Origin: Serripes groenlandicus
Taxonomy: Eukaryota; Mollusca; Bivalvia; Cardiida; Cardiidae
NCBI GenBank assembly: GCA_031761405.1
Contig: JASEVX010000003.1
Coordinates: 117,932,849 to 117,996,848, forward strand
DNA: 64,000 nt
Direction: 5' to 3'
Below the pieces are notes generated by a model, which ran no database searches, was not told the origin of the DNA, and worked only from the letters and a program-made list of their open reading frames with translations. The translations under genes and the position numbers were made by a program. Each line of letters opens with the position of its first letter. Positions within the stretch are counted from its first letter, which is position 1. Positions 23,046-34,440 of the stretch are shown here, piece after piece.

Positions 23046-23217
23046 TTTCGAAGGAGGCGAATTTAAAACTTTCTCGTCACATAGAATAATCAAATATAAC
23101 ACTACCTATTATATACACGAACCGCTATTCTGTCAACGGTGCCCTTTAACATTTTATGTATGAACTCAAATTAAAATGGACTGTTTCCGCTTGAACTCTT
23201 TTCCGGCAAAATACAAC

Positions 23218-23368
23218 TTTTACCCTTGACCACATACAGACGCTTTCTGACGCCTATGCAGACGACTCTTAAAAAATAAATTGTGACAAAAGAAGAATTT
23301 GCTCATCATGAGCAATTTCTCCTTTTGTCACAATGTTTTCAATTCTTTTCAGTAATTATACCTTACGG
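23218..23368. mobile_element. MITE-1, left part with intact hairpin
   Basis: The stem TTTGCTCATCATGAGCAAAT-like palindrome is complete, flanked by TTGTGACAAAAGAAG and CTCCTTTTGTCACAA. The right end is missing. Confidence 0.75.
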
Positions 23369-23430
23369 ACGTTTCTGAAATATCATATATCAGGTAAACA
23401 ATGTTGACCCTATAAACATGAGATAGAGTC

Positions 23431-23630
23431 TTAACCCTTTCCCTCATACCACTTGAAACTGCAGCAGACAACTTTGAAAATATCTAGAAAAAAATATGGA
23501 AAGTTTCTATAAATGAAGGTATATTTATTGAAAAGAGTTGTTTTGAGCAATTTCTTTTTTTGTCACAAAGTTTTCAAAAATCGTCAGCTGCAGAAGCGAC
23601 TAAAAGCGTATGTATGTGGGAAAGGGTTAA
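23431..23630. mobile_element. MITE-1 copy, half hairpin
   Basis: Both TTAA ends are perfect (TTAACCCTTTCCCTCATACC and GTATGTGGGAAAGGGTTAA). The left hairpin arm is deleted. Confidence 0.85.
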
Positions 23631-23977
23631 ACGAGTCTAGCCAGGTGAAATGGGTTCTTCTTTCACATCACATTCAACATCATATATGAGCCAGCGTCCC
23701 TGAGAAAAGGAACAAGTTGGCATTTCTGAACTGTCATATCCGATTCTACACAAGTTGACAGAAGATTCTAACAAGATTATGCAAAACATAAGTGAACAGT
23801 TAAAATCTTAATCAGATTGTATGTATGCATATATTGATCTGGATCCGTACTGTTCCACAAAAAGCCAACTTGTATCTTTGCCAATGAACGGGTCCCTAAA
23901 GATGACTCGCGATAACTCGATGTCGACTTAGCGGCGTGTTCGAGTAATTCCTCGATTTATGCTTCATTCATTTAATA

Positions 23978-24200
23978 TGAGCCGTCCCACGAGAAAACCA
24001 ACATTGTGGACTCTGCGTAAGGTATCGACCCGGATCAGCCTTAGCATGCCGCGCAGGCTAATCCGGATAGACACTTTTCGCCTCCTGTGGATTTTCTGTT
24101 TCAGGAATAACTACTCTATACATATATCCCACTAAGACGGAATGTGTCGGCCGGATCAGTCTGCGCGGACTGATCTGGTCGATACATTACGCAGATGTCT
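23978..24200 (+). mobile_element. FB foldback repeat, right end cut
   Basis: TGAGCCGTCCCACGAGAAAA start at 23978. It runs to CGATACATTACGCAGATG, where it abuts the next FB copy. Confidence 0.8.
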
Positions 24201-24206
24201 ATCGCC

Positions 24207-24466
24207 GCAGCCTCACGAGAAAACCAACATTGTGGACTCTGCGTAAAGTATCGACCCGGATCAGCCTTAGCATGCCACGCTAGCTAATCCGGGCTTACAC
24301 TGTTCGCCTCCTGTTGACTTTCTGTTTCAGGATTCATTACTCTATACATTTATCCCCCTGAGATGGAATGTGTCGGCTCGGATTAGCCTGCGCGGACTGC
24401 ACCGGTTGATCTGTGTCGATATATTACGCAGAGTCCTTAATGTTGGTTTTCTCGTGGGACGGCTCG
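24207..24466 (+). mobile_element. FB foldback repeat, full
   Basis: GCCTCACGAGAAAACCAACA start and CTCGTGGGACGGCTCG end. It is in tandem with the preceding copy. Confidence 0.8.
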
Positions 24467-24643
24467 TGTTTTTTTAGCTTCGTAATCATTTGTAAGTAAA
24501 CGTTTATTATAAAAAGAATGTCAGTCCGGATAAAATCATAACAAGAAAACATAGCAGCAGCCTTTCTGATTGTTCGTTTGATTAATGAGATCTGCTGCTA
24601 CGTTGTCTTTTAAATAGTAGATCCATTCCAGGAATTGGTTCGA

Positions 24644-24857
24644 TTAAACCGTTTCCCACATATAGACGCGTTCTGACGCCTATGCAGCAGACGGCTCTTT
24701 GAAAACATGGCGACTAAAGAAGAAATTTCTCCTTTTGTCACCATGTTTTCAACTCCGTTCAATTATTGTTCTTTAATTTAAAGGCATATACTGTGCTTTA
24801 GCCTAGACGTGTTCAAAGTCGACAGCTGCAGTTTTGTTGTATGTGGAAAAGGGTTAA
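24644..24857. mobile_element. MITE-1 copy, left hairpin arm lost
   Basis: TTAAACCGTTTCCCACATAT and GTATGTGGAAAAGGGTTAA ends. The centre reads AAGAAGAAATTTCTCCTTTT. Confidence 0.8.
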
Positions 24858-25008
24858 AATATAAATTCGAATTATCACATGTTCGAGTTAGGGTAAGTCG
24901 ATGGTAAGGGTTCAAAAATATTAGGCAACTTTTATACTTTTCCGTGAAAAGTTACGACAAAAGAGTAGATGGACAGTGAAGGCCAAGGCCACAGTTGACT
25001 AATAGTTT

Positions 25009-25283
25009 GTTAAGGTTTAACGCCGTTTTCTAAAACACATTATGTCATATCACGGCGGCCAGTTCAACGTCACATGAATGTCCTGTCATTGCTATACCAA
25101 TACTCCTAACAAGATCAATTTGCATATAATTTACTGCTTTTCCACATAGATTGTTAGCCCATTGATGGAATAAGATTGATGCTTGTCGCATTGACTTTTG
25201 AAGTAATGTTGGCTGCGCTGGGGTTCGAAATCACAACCCTTGGATTGAAAGCCAGCGTCTTTACCGACACACTACCGGGCCTC
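25009..25283 (-). mobile_element. SINE-A full copy
   Basis: From GGTTTAACGCCGTTTTCTAA through CACGGCGGCCAGTTCAAC to a head with GGGGTTCGAAATCACAACCC and CACTACCGGGCC. Confidence 0.8.
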
Positions 25284-25591
25284 GGCTACACAGGCTCGTT
25301 TGAGATTCACAGTTCGTATATGCAACAGTACCCTTTTTGCATGACAATGAAGAAAAGTGTCATTTGAATACCCCCCATACATGTTCTTCTGTATCACTTC
25401 GATACACTATAAAATTGTTTCTATTGTTAAAGTTTGAATTAGTCTCTTTGAAAATAGATTAACTTATCAGACAGTAGTAATATGATAGGTGTAAACGGAC
25501 TAGCCTAGCCGCCCATATAATCTTTTATAAAGATTCGCGTTCAACAAGTTTTAAAAGTGTTTTCAGATAGTCTGGAATCAATCCCTTATGT
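25284..25591. other. intergenic sequence, nothing recognised
   Basis: AT-rich; no frame or repeat assigned. Confidence 0.35.
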
Positions 25592-26050
25592 TTAACCGTT
25601 TCCCACTTGTATACGCATTTTGACGCATCTGCAGCAGACGACTTTTCACACCATTTTGACCTTGAAAAACATGTTAATATATTTGTTTTCATATTTTTTT
25701 CACAAATTCTCTTTTCTATTGATTTAAATTCTATATATAAAGTTATATATGAACTTTAATATGATTTGTGTTTTAGATTTTCGGCCAAAATGCCTATATT
25801 TGTGCCTTTGATGAAATTGGTCATGTCATTGACAGGCCAATATATATTTTTTTAAATTGATAACATAATTATTTTTTTCTTATTTCAACCAGTTATTGTA
25901 AAGAAATTCTATGATCGGGAATGTTTTTGATAAATAACTGAAGCATACGCCTTTAATAGTAATACTCTCATTTATTGAGATTGTTCATGTTTTTGTTAAT
26001 AATTTTTGAAAGTCGTGTGCTGTAGAATTGATGTATGCGGGAAAGGAATA
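25592..26050. mobile_element. MITE-1 copy enlarged by an AT-rich insert
   Basis: TTAACCGTTTCCCACTTGTA start and GTATGCGGGAAAGG end, but 459 bp long, twice the usual. The extra, AT-rich material lies at about 25660-25960 where the hairpin should be. Confidence 0.65.
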
Positions 26051-26697
26051 ACTCTTTCCCGAAAGGAAAGAAAATGATACAGACGTTTCATAAGGTCTCT
26101 TTTTGAATTTCACGAACGTTTAAATTCTAAATCAGGCCGTTTCTCATTGTCAGCTAGTACATTTTCACAAATAAGCCCGTCCAGGCGAATAAGGTAATAG
26201 CTGGCATTTCTGAATAGTGAAGATTCAGATCAGGCTGTTCATCAGCTCCGTCTTAACAGAAAGAAGCATGTCGGTCGAGTTATGCCAAATAGTCCCTAAA
26301 ACCACATTTGTTGCCGCAGAAATTAGTGTATACCATCACCAGAATGCATTGAATATATGACATTGAGTTTACTTTTTATTCTAAATGTGTATAGGATGCA
26401 CTGGGAAAGCTGGTCTTTCTCCAAAAGATCTCACTTATAACTCAACCAAACTCAACTCTATGTTTCGGGTACTGAAACGCATCATCTCATGAAGTGTCAA
26501 ATAAGGATTTTAGAACAAGAACAAATGCCCCTTATCTGGAGCTCTGCAGTCGGATCCGGTTCTGCCCTGTACGTCATCACGAGATAACGGTCATAAACAA
26601 CTCAATCTCATTACAATCAGACCAGAATACTTCGCTGCACGTACATAGGATCTGACTATCCCGCATATAGGGTCGTCTCGAATTGACCTAATACACT
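26051..26697. other. old repeat remnants; no gene
   Basis: AAGCCCGTCCAGGCGAATAA with GGCATTTCTGAATAGTGAAG at 26160-26240 resembles stretches at 23690 and 32645, suggesting an ancient dispersed element. Confidence 0.4.
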
Positions 26698-26927
26698 TTA
26701 ACCCTTTCCCTCATTTAGACGCTTTCTGACGCCTCTGCAGCAGACGGCTTTTTGAAAACATAGTGACAAAAGAAGAAATTGCACAAAACGTGCAATTTCT
26801 CCTTTTGCCACAATGTTTTCCACTTTTTGTCATAGGTTATCCATTCAATTATGGAGATTTTCAATTTTTTGACAAAATAAGTTCAAAGTCGTCTGCTGCA
26901 GAATTGTTGTATGAGGGAAAGGGTTAA
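26698..26927. mobile_element. MITE-1, variant subfamily, near-consensus
   Basis: TTAACCCTTTCCCTCATTTA to GTATGAGGGAAAGGGTTAA. The hairpin is AAATTGCACAAAACGTGCAA, using CAC/GTG in place of CTC/GAG. Confidence 0.9.
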
Positions 26928-27433
26928 ATACTCGTGAGCAGGTGCTCGGTTTGTATGTCCAAAGATATCGCACGATACAACAAACGCCCGTCCTATACAA
27001 TCGGAACACTCGACAATATCGTTTATTCATATGGGTTATCTTACCTGTTTTATACCGAAAGATTTATTTGGTCAGCGACAATTTGATAGGCCGAATCAAA
27101 AGGTCAATCTAAGACGACCTGTACGGGGTAGTCATCAGATCTATATACGAGCGAGCGAAGTTTAGGTCTGGTTTTAATGAGATTGGAACCAACAATACAA
27201 AGATTAAATAGTATCGTAATTGCAATTAATTTTAAAACATATGAAGGTCGGTTTTTGTGAGACACGTTGTTGATTTGGAAACAAACTTTAGATTTGTTTC
27301 TATTCGTCAATCCTGCTTCGAAAGTCGTCTGTTATGATTTATGTGACACTGGTATGAATATGTTTCATGTAACCATTTAAACTTACTTTAGTGATACTTC
27401 AATCTACGGGTATCGTACAGGCGTAAACCGCGG

Positions 27434-27632
27434 TGTGGAAGACAGTGGTGCAGTGGTCGAGCATCTCGTAATAAAGGTCCCGGTTTTGAATCCCGTGACG
27501 AGAGGGTTCTGCTTTTGGGATTTTCCACAGAAACGGCGTGAGTACTGGTTAAGTCTCTAGGAAGCAGATATCGCTTGTTTCACAAGATTTTCACAATCGA
27601 TGTAAAATAAATAAGTTTAAACTAAACTAAAC
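27434..27632 (+). mobile_element. SINE-E copy
   Basis: Head GACAGTGGTGCAGTGGTCGA with box B-like GGTTTTGAATCCC, body CGGCGTGAGTACTGGTTAAG and tail ATAAGTTTAAACTAAACTAA. It is the plus-strand counterpart of the insertion in the 37-bp array. Confidence 0.8.
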
Positions 27633-27847
27633 TTCGGGTTTCCGATGTGAAGGGTTTTTAAAAAAATATGATAAAGTTTACTCTGCGTACAAATCATTTC
27701 CGGATGTGAAGGTTCTTGAAACAAAATAATAAAGTTTACTCCGCGTACGAATCAGTTTCGTCCATCAGCCGCATATAAAGTTTTCGAGTTATACGGTAAA
27801 TCTGAGTGTCTAGTGTCCAGTGGTGTCAGAACTTTGCTCCGATAGGT

Positions 27848-28043
27848 TGACTTTGAAATCACGTACGCAAAAATACAGAAAATCTCTATAAATGAAAGTT
27901 TAATTATTGAAATGAGTTGTTGAAAACATTGTGGCAAAAGGAGAAATTGCTCGTTTTGAGCAATTTCTCCTTTTGTCACGGTGTTTTCAAAAGTCGTCTA
28001 CCGCAAACGCGCCAGAAAGCGTTTTTATGTGAAATAGGGTTAC
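27848..28043. mobile_element. MITE-1 copy with long perfect hairpin
   Basis: GTGGCAAAAGGAGAAATTGC, loop TCGTTTTGA, then GCAATTTCTCCTTTTGTCAC. The left terminus is diverged; the right is TTATGTGAAATAGGGTTA. Confidence 0.75.
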
Positions 28044-29489
28044 AGACGTGTGTTCAACATAAACCTTGACATGTCGTTAAATAAATCACTGTTTGTTTTG
28101 AAGTTGAGCCAGTGTAAATTGAAATTATGAGAGAAACTATATATAACTCTTTTGAAATATAAGATAGTGTGGGCGAGCGGGGTTGAACATAAGAGTGGGT
28201 TCAACAGTTAAACCAACCTTTACGTACTTACGATAACTGTGGATTGAGATCTGCCTGGTTATTCATGCAATATCATCCAAATGGATAATATTTGTTTAAT
28301 GTTACATTACCTATTGCATGATAACTAATTTGTAGAGCCAGTTAAACCTGCACTGTCTGAATACGTCGGTTAACTGTTTACACTATTCGAAAATGCTCAA
28401 TGGCGATTCTTTCATTTGAATCTGCATGTATAGCCTAATTTACTTCTCCCAGTTCAAAAGTGATCTGAAAAAAGCTTGTTCACATTTAAAAGATCCTTTA
28501 TGGAAACAAAATGCAAAACTTTGTCTGAAATCTATTGCTTTTTAGGTTAAAGATTACCAATTAAATTCCTTCTTTATTTCCATGTAAATCAACATGTTTC
28601 AATACCCAATTGTCCCACTTTCTTATTTTTTTACAGGTAGAACAACCTATATCATTGAACACAGTTATCTCTCAGTATTAATATGATCCAACATTTGGGG
28701 AGGTCATGTAATATGCAAGAAAGATATCATTCAGTGAAAATGGTTCACCTCATCTTGGACAAAGTCAGGCAGGGCCAAAACTGGTTTCCACATTTTGGAC
28801 AAAGTCGGACAGGGCCAAAACTGGTTTCCACATTTTCTATTTTCACTGTCAGACAAGGTCAAATACCACACATTATCAAATCTAACAGTTCCAGTGCATC
28901 CTATACACATTAACAATGAATATAAACTCATTGTCACGTATTCAGTGTGTTAGCTGGTAAAGGTATACAATCATTTTTATACAAACCAGGAACACTATAT
29001 GTAATACAATGTCCCTGCGCAAACACAGGGGTTTTAGAGACTAATGTGCTAGATCAGCATTTCCGAGGGTGTATTTGGTATACTATGGCCTTAATGAACA
29101 GTGTTCAAGCTCTTACCATAAATATCGATTTAAAAAAATGACTAAACGACGAAAATTTTCAATACGTGTCTTTTTTATTATCGCTTTTTCAAATCCAAAA
29201 TGGGGAACATTTCAGAAAGTTTCATAGGTTATTGATTTTTTTTCTTCTCCTGTGCGTTACCTTTGAACGAATAAAAAAATCACAAACATCTACGGACTTT
29301 TTTTCCATATAAATACAAACAACACAGTAGGAAGAGAAGAAAATGCGTATTCATTCAATTTGGTCAAACTATATTTTCGAAAGTCGTCCGAATGGAAAGC
29401 ATATGCATCCGAAGAAAGGTTTACAACATATCTGACATTGTAAAACAGCATCTACAGAATTCTACTTTTGGAAAAAAAAAACGTGAAAA
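28044..29489. other. longest MITE-poor stretch here; no confident gene
   Basis: Contains two copies of a 39-bp sequence at about 28757-28836 (TTGGACAAAGTC(A/G)G(A/G)CAGGGCC followed by AAAACTGGTTTCCACATT). A 64-codon frame at 28947-29141 (plus) has no recognisable domain. Confidence 0.45.
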
Positions 29490-29641
29490 AAAAACAACGC
29501 TCATGATGAATAATATTATTTCTCATTTTACAACAATGTCTCTCAAACTTTTTTCTATTTTTCGTTTATAGAGATTTTCAAGTTTTTTGCCAATTTGTTT
29601 CAAAATCGTCTGCTGCAGATTATATTAATATAGGAAAGGGC
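29490..29641. mobile_element. MITE-1, right half
   Basis: GCTCATGATGAATAATATTA remnant, TTATAGAGATTTTCAAG and TCGTCTGCTGCAGATTAT. It ends ATAGGAAAGGG. Confidence 0.6.
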
Positions 29642-29715
29642 TTCGGAGAAGTTCTAGATTCAACATCGTTATTTTCAAAGTCGTCTGTTGTAGAATTATT
29701 GTATTCGGCAAAGGG

Positions 29716-29906
29716 TCCAACATACAACAAAACTACAATACACGACTTTGAAGACATTTATAAATAAAATGCTTTGACAGAGTTGAAAACATTGTGGCAA
29801 AAGGAGAAATTGCTCATTATGAGCAATTTCTTCTTTTGTCACAATGTTTTCAAAAGGTCGTCTGCTGCAGATGCGTCAGAAAGCGTCTGTATGTGGGAAA
29901 GGGTTA
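29716..29906. mobile_element. MITE-1 copy with perfect hairpin
   Basis: The hairpin GAAATTGCTC/ATTAT/GAGCAATTTC is perfect and the right end is GTATGTGGGAAAGGGTTAA. The left terminus is fused to another MITE-1 right-end fragment at 29665-29719. Confidence 0.8.
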
Positions 29907-30074
29907 AGTGGGATTGGGGGTCGTTCTTTCAATACGCTATAAGTAGCTCGGTGGGAGGTGTTAGCAGATGCAAGATTATTTCAATTATTATTGTAACAAA
30001 ACTTCAAACTAATGACAAGTTTAATCCGCGGCTCCTTTACTGGTCAGCGACCCGAAAAAACAAATGTTACAACT

Positions 30075-30514
30075 TTAAATCCTTTCCCACATGCAGACAC
30101 TTTTTGACGCATTTCCTACATCCGACTTTTAAAAAGAAGTTGTGGCAAAAGTAAAACATTGCTCTTAACCCTTTCAGCGCCAATTTGTTTAAAGTTGACT
30201 CTTCCATGTTCAAACTCGGACGACTCCATTTTCATGTTATAGTATTTTTGGAATATATCTATAACTCACAGCCAAACAATGCAGATTTCAGGTGAGACAA
30301 CTCGTTACGAGCTGACTCACCTGAATCTGTATTGTTTGCAAAAAGCTCAATATTGCCTTTGGCGCTGAAAGAGTTAATAAGCATTGTATATTTTACCAAT
30401 AATGTTTTAATTCTATTAAATAACTATACTTCATTTACAAGGATGTTCGTGGGTATGCCCAGAGGTTATCAAAGTCGTCTGCTTCAGATTTGTTGTATGT
30501 GGGTAAATGGTTAA
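30075..30514. mobile_element. MITE-1 host split by MITE-2
   Basis: The left part (TTAAATCCTTTCCCACATGC to ACATTGCTC) and right part (GCATTGTATATTTTACC to GTATGTGGGTAAATGGTTAA) flank a complete MITE-2. Confidence 0.85.
30165..30377. mobile_element. MITE-2 nested in MITE-1
   Basis: Begins TTAACCCTTTCAGCGCC and ends GGCGCTGAAAGAGTTAA, with TTAA on both sides. The central palindrome has one mismatch (GAGCTGACTCACC). Confidence 0.9.
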
Positions 30515-30767
30515 ATCCTTCCTTTGCTTAAAACAAGTGTATGTCCAAGTGTTTTGTGGGGCCGATACACCTCTTTAGAACAGCATTAACATCTTCTCTC
30601 ACGAAGATCTTTCAATACAAATTAACCCCTTCTTAGCAACATTTCTCTAAAGCAACACCCTTTATCTGCTACCAACCGATGTTGCTTTTGACAGGTTTTC
30701 AATTTACACGAGGGTCATGTACGCAAAAACATGTAAGAAAGCAAAATCAGTCAGCGATACTTCTTGG

Positions 30768-30975
30768 TTAAAGCCTTCCTCACATGCAGACGCATTTTGA
30801 CACATCTGCAGCAGACGACTTTTGACACATCTGCAGCAGACGACTTTTGAAAACAGTGTGGCACAATGAGCGATCCCTTTTGACAAAAATCCCAAACGCC
30901 ACATGAAAGTAAAATCATTTCTCCTCGTGATTCATTACTACATACATGTTTAACCCTTTCCCAGACACAGCAAAG
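30768..30975. mobile_element. MITE-1 fragments
   Basis: 30768-30900 is a left half in which a 25-bp block around CACATCTGCAGCAGACGACT is duplicated. 30950-30975 is another isolated left end, TTAACCCTTTCCCAGACACA. Confidence 0.6.
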
Positions 30976-31529
30976 CGGCGGGTTTACGGTTTAAATGTTC
31001 GTTTGTTGTTTAAAATGTCTTCGAGGCTAGGCGTCAGACGTCGGCGATGACTTTTCAAAGATTAACCTACCATACAAAATTTAAATAACATGCGGACAAC
31101 GCGGACCGAGATCAACAAGGACCAATGTTGGGACCAATCAGTATCAACTCGTTTAGTCTCAAGATAAAAAGGTCTTACTACCAAATACATCCGCGGACGG
31201 GCTGAATAATCTCTAAAAATGTGTTTACCAAGAAATTAGTGCATACCTTCAAGAGACTGAATTTGATGTGTGAATATGAGTTTAAATTCATTGTAAATAT
31301 GCACCGGAACTATATAAAATTGAATTGACCTGTATAATAGAGAAAATCGAGTATATGGAAAACGACTTTCAACCCAACCCGATTGTGTGCAAAATGACGG
31401 GAACTATTTCCGCGGAATGATTTTTCTTTTGAACAAGTACAATCATGGTTGCAAAATGCAGCAAAAACAGGGAAGATCAGGGAGCGAAACGCCTTTAAAC
31501 GAAATTAACTTGAGAAGTTACTTAAAACA

Positions 31530-31670
31530 AGCAAATTCTCCTTTCGCCACAATGTTTCATCAACTCATTTCAATAATTCAACTTCCATTTATAGAGATTT
31601 TTCGTATTTTAGCCTAGAACATTTGAAAGCCGTCTGCTGTAGTATTGCTGTATGTCGTATAGGATAAAGG
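31530..31670. mobile_element. MITE-1, right half
   Basis: CTCCTTTCGCCACAATGTTT through TTTATAGAGATTTTTCG to AGCCGTCTGCTGTAGTATTG. Confidence 0.6.
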
Positions 31671-31959
31671 ATAAATAATTAATATTTCATAACTTCAAAA
31701 ATCTTAAATCTACTTTTGTTTAAACCCTTTACTTGTAATTATAGTTCTCTTCACATACAACAGTTGAAACAAGCCGAAAAAGAAAAAGATAACAATGGAG
31801 AGTAAAATAGAAATATGGTCGAAACGGAAAAATTGCTCCCTTTTCACCGCAATGTTTTCATAAGTTGTCCTCTGTAACTGCGTCCTAGGTCGTCCTTCAC
31901 AATAAAAATAAATAAATGGTGACTAATAATACGTTCAACCGTATCCCAAACAAGGTGTG

Positions 31960-32186
31960 TTAACCTTTATCCACTTACAGAAGCAATTTGACACATTTGC
32001 AGCAGACGACTCTTAAAAATATTGTTGGTAAAAAGATAAATTGCTCATAAGGGCCATTTCTCCTTTTGCCAGTGTTTTCAACTTTTTTTCAATAATTATA
32101 CTTGCAATTTTTGAAATTTTCTTTATATTACTAAACGTTTTCTAAAATCGTCTGGTGCACATTTGTTGCATGTGGGAAAGGGTTCT
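31960..32186. mobile_element. MITE-1 copy
   Basis: TTAACCTTTATCCACTTACA start, hairpin TTGCTCATAAGGGCCA (mismatched) and GCATGTGGGAAAGGGTT end. Confidence 0.75.
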
Positions 32187-32983
32187 AAAATGGTGTTGTC
32201 GAACAACGGCCCGGATAGATTGCTTTCAAAGGTCGCCTTCTATAACTGTAGCTTAAGACGTCTGTATGAGAGAAGGGATTACGATTGAATACAATTGACG
32301 ACGGTATTCTAAAAACTAATGGGTTAAATATCGCGATGAAAGCATCTGAAAGGTGTTTCATCAATATAACCTTTTACCTGATAAGACAATCTAGCCCTAA
32401 TCCTGCTGAATGTATGCAGTTGCCTAATTCCAAAACAAATCTTCAGAGTTCCACACACAATCTTCTCTGATCCGTCAAATAACCAAAAAGAATACTAAGT
32501 TCTAAGGACCCTATCATAACAATTACAAAAGGTTGTCATAGCCACTAACAATGATAGTGTCACAGTTTGCTTGACAGTGACAGTATGTGTTTTTCATGGC
32601 GTAATAGTATTTCTCATCATTTATTTGGATTTTATAAAAGTGCCTGTCCGGGCAAAAAGTTACAAGTTGCCTTTTCTGAACAGTGTAGGTTCAGCTTGTA
32701 TACCTGGTCAGTCAGAATCTTCCACACAAGCTTTTAGAAGCTTTTCTTAAAAACTTGCGTAAGTAAAATGTCAACAGTGTAGATCTTGATCAGAATGTGG
32801 GGGGTGCACATGCCGATCCAGATATACACAGTTCATCAAAGATAAGTGGTACCTTGCTCATATTGAATTGTCCTTGCTACATATTCAGCATATAATGCAG
32901 ACGAATACTAGACTGCACGAATGTTCAGGGTGACCTGGGTTTATATAGTTCGCAAGTGTAAATTCAAGTTTTACATAATGCTG
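32187..32983. other. old repeat remnants; no gene
   Basis: 32640-32720 shares CCTGTCCGGGCAAAAAGTTA / TTCTGAACAGTGTAGGTTCA with the stretches at 23690 and 26160. A 61-codon frame at 32285-32470 is not supported by any motif. Confidence 0.4.
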
Positions 32984-33170
32984 TTTAACTATTTCCAAAA
33001 CGCATTTTGACGCATCTGTAGGGAATTTGAAAATCTCACTTTGAGCAATTTTTCTGTTTGCCCCTATGTTATCAACTATCTACCTTCAATAATTTGATAT
33101 TTTCCATATGTTTACATAAAGGTTTTAAAAGTCGTCTGCAGCAGATGTATTGTATTTGGGAAACTGTTAA
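32984..33170. mobile_element. MITE-1 copy, hairpin reduced
   Basis: TTAACTATTTCCAAAACGCA start and GTATTTGGGAAACTGTTAA end. Confidence 0.65.
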
Positions 33171-33244
33171 ATTTGTTTTCTGTGTGAATGATTCAGAGGA
33201 CATTCAAGTTTATATATTATAGTTTACAATTTTATGATCAAATA

Positions 33245-33458
33245 AGAATTAATTAATTGATTGTTTCGTGTTTTACGCAGCTTTCAACAATTGTTTAGTT
33301 ATATCACGTCGTGTCCTGTGTAACTAACCAGTACTACTGGTCAATTTATCATCACGCCAGCCAGTCAGTCGTAATGCTAACCCCGCAACCCTGAGCGCCA
33401 AGAAGGGCAGCCACTACTACCATTGTAAAGTAGTTGGTATGACTCGGTCGGGGATCGA
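33245..33458 (-). mobile_element. SINE-B body and box B, minus orientation
   Basis: In complement the order is: array, then CGCCTCGGGTTCGATCCCCG (box B GGTTCGATCCC), GTAGTAGTGGCTGCCCTTCT, TGGCGCTCAGGGTTGCGGGG, TTAGCATTACGACTGACTGG, CCAGTAGTACTGGT, then TGATATAACTAAACAATTGT. The SINE is continuous with the array that follows on the plus strand. Confidence 0.85.
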
Positions 33459-34253
33459 ACCCGAGGCGGACTTTCTACCACTATACCCCGAGGCGGACTT
33501 TCTACCACTATACCCCGAGGCGGTCTTTCTACCACTATACCCCGGGGCGGACTTTCTACCACTATACCCCGGGGCGGTCTTTCTACCACTATACCCCGAG
33601 GCGGACTTTCTACCACTATACCCCGAGGCGGTCTTTCTACCACTATACCCCGAGGCGGTCTTTCTACCACTATACCCCGGGGCGGTCTTTCTACCACTAT
33701 ACCCCGAGGCGGTCTTTCTACCACTATACCCCGAGGCGGTCTTTCTACCACTATACCCCGAGGCGGTCTTTCTACCACTATACCCCGAGGCGGTCTTTCT
33801 ACCACTATACCCCGGGGCGGTCTTTCTACCACTATACCCCGAGGCGGTCTTTCTACCACTATACCCCGGGGCGGTCTTTCTACCACTATACCCCGGGGCG
33901 GTCTTTCTACCACTATACCCCGAGGCGGTCTTTCTACCACTATACCCCGAGGCGGTCTTTCTACCACTATACCCCGAGGCGGTCTTTCTACCACTATACC
34001 CCGGGGCGGTCTTTCTACCACTATACCCCGAGGCGGTCTTTCTACCACTATACCCCGAGGCGGTCTTTCTACCACTATACCCCGGGGCGGACTTTCTACC
34101 ACTATACCCCGGGGCGGTCTTTCTACCACTATACCCCGAGGCGGTCTTTCTACCACTATACCCCGAGGCGGTCTTTCTACCACTATACCCCGAGGCGGTC
34201 TTTCTACCACTATACCCCGAGGCGGACTTTCTACCACTATACCCCGGGGCGGT
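33459..34253 (-). repeat. about 29-copy array of a 27-bp unit carrying a tRNA D-arm/box A segment
   Basis: On the minus strand each unit reads CGGGGTATAGTGGTAGAAAG plus TCCGCCT or ACCGCCT. TATAGTGGTAGA resembles a Pol III box A (tRNA D-arm), and the unit next to the SINE runs directly into the family's box B. Variation is limited to a few positions (GGACTTT or GGTCTTT, CGAGG or CGGGG). Because 27 is a multiple of three, long open frames exist on both strands as a by-product. Confidence 0.95.
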
Positions 34254-34397
34254 CGGTCAAAGAAGATGCAACAACTCATTTAGACTGCTGTTGTGCCACA
34301 TTGTTGGCACTATAGTCGGGAAATCGACAGGAAACCAGTCTGCACACAGAAGGTTGACATATGAAATGGACAAGTCAAAATGATTGCTAAACTGAAT

Positions 34398-34440
34398 GTT
34401 TTCAAAGTGGTCTACTGCAGATCCTTGTATATGGAAATAC
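34398..34440. mobile_element. MITE-1, short right-end fragment
   Basis: TTTTCAAAGTGGTCTACTGC followed by AGATCCTTGTATATGG. Confidence 0.45.

Noticed and set aside
29774..30154. 126-codon plus-strand frame
   Set aside because: It runs through two MITE-1 copies and the gap between them; no domain.
33377..34383. Two opposing open frames of about 300 codons encoding 9-residue repeats (FLPLYPEAV on plus, PPRGIVVER on minus)
   Set aside because: They are by-products of a 27-bp tandem array whose unit length is divisible by three. Both strands are open at once and the array is SINE-derived.
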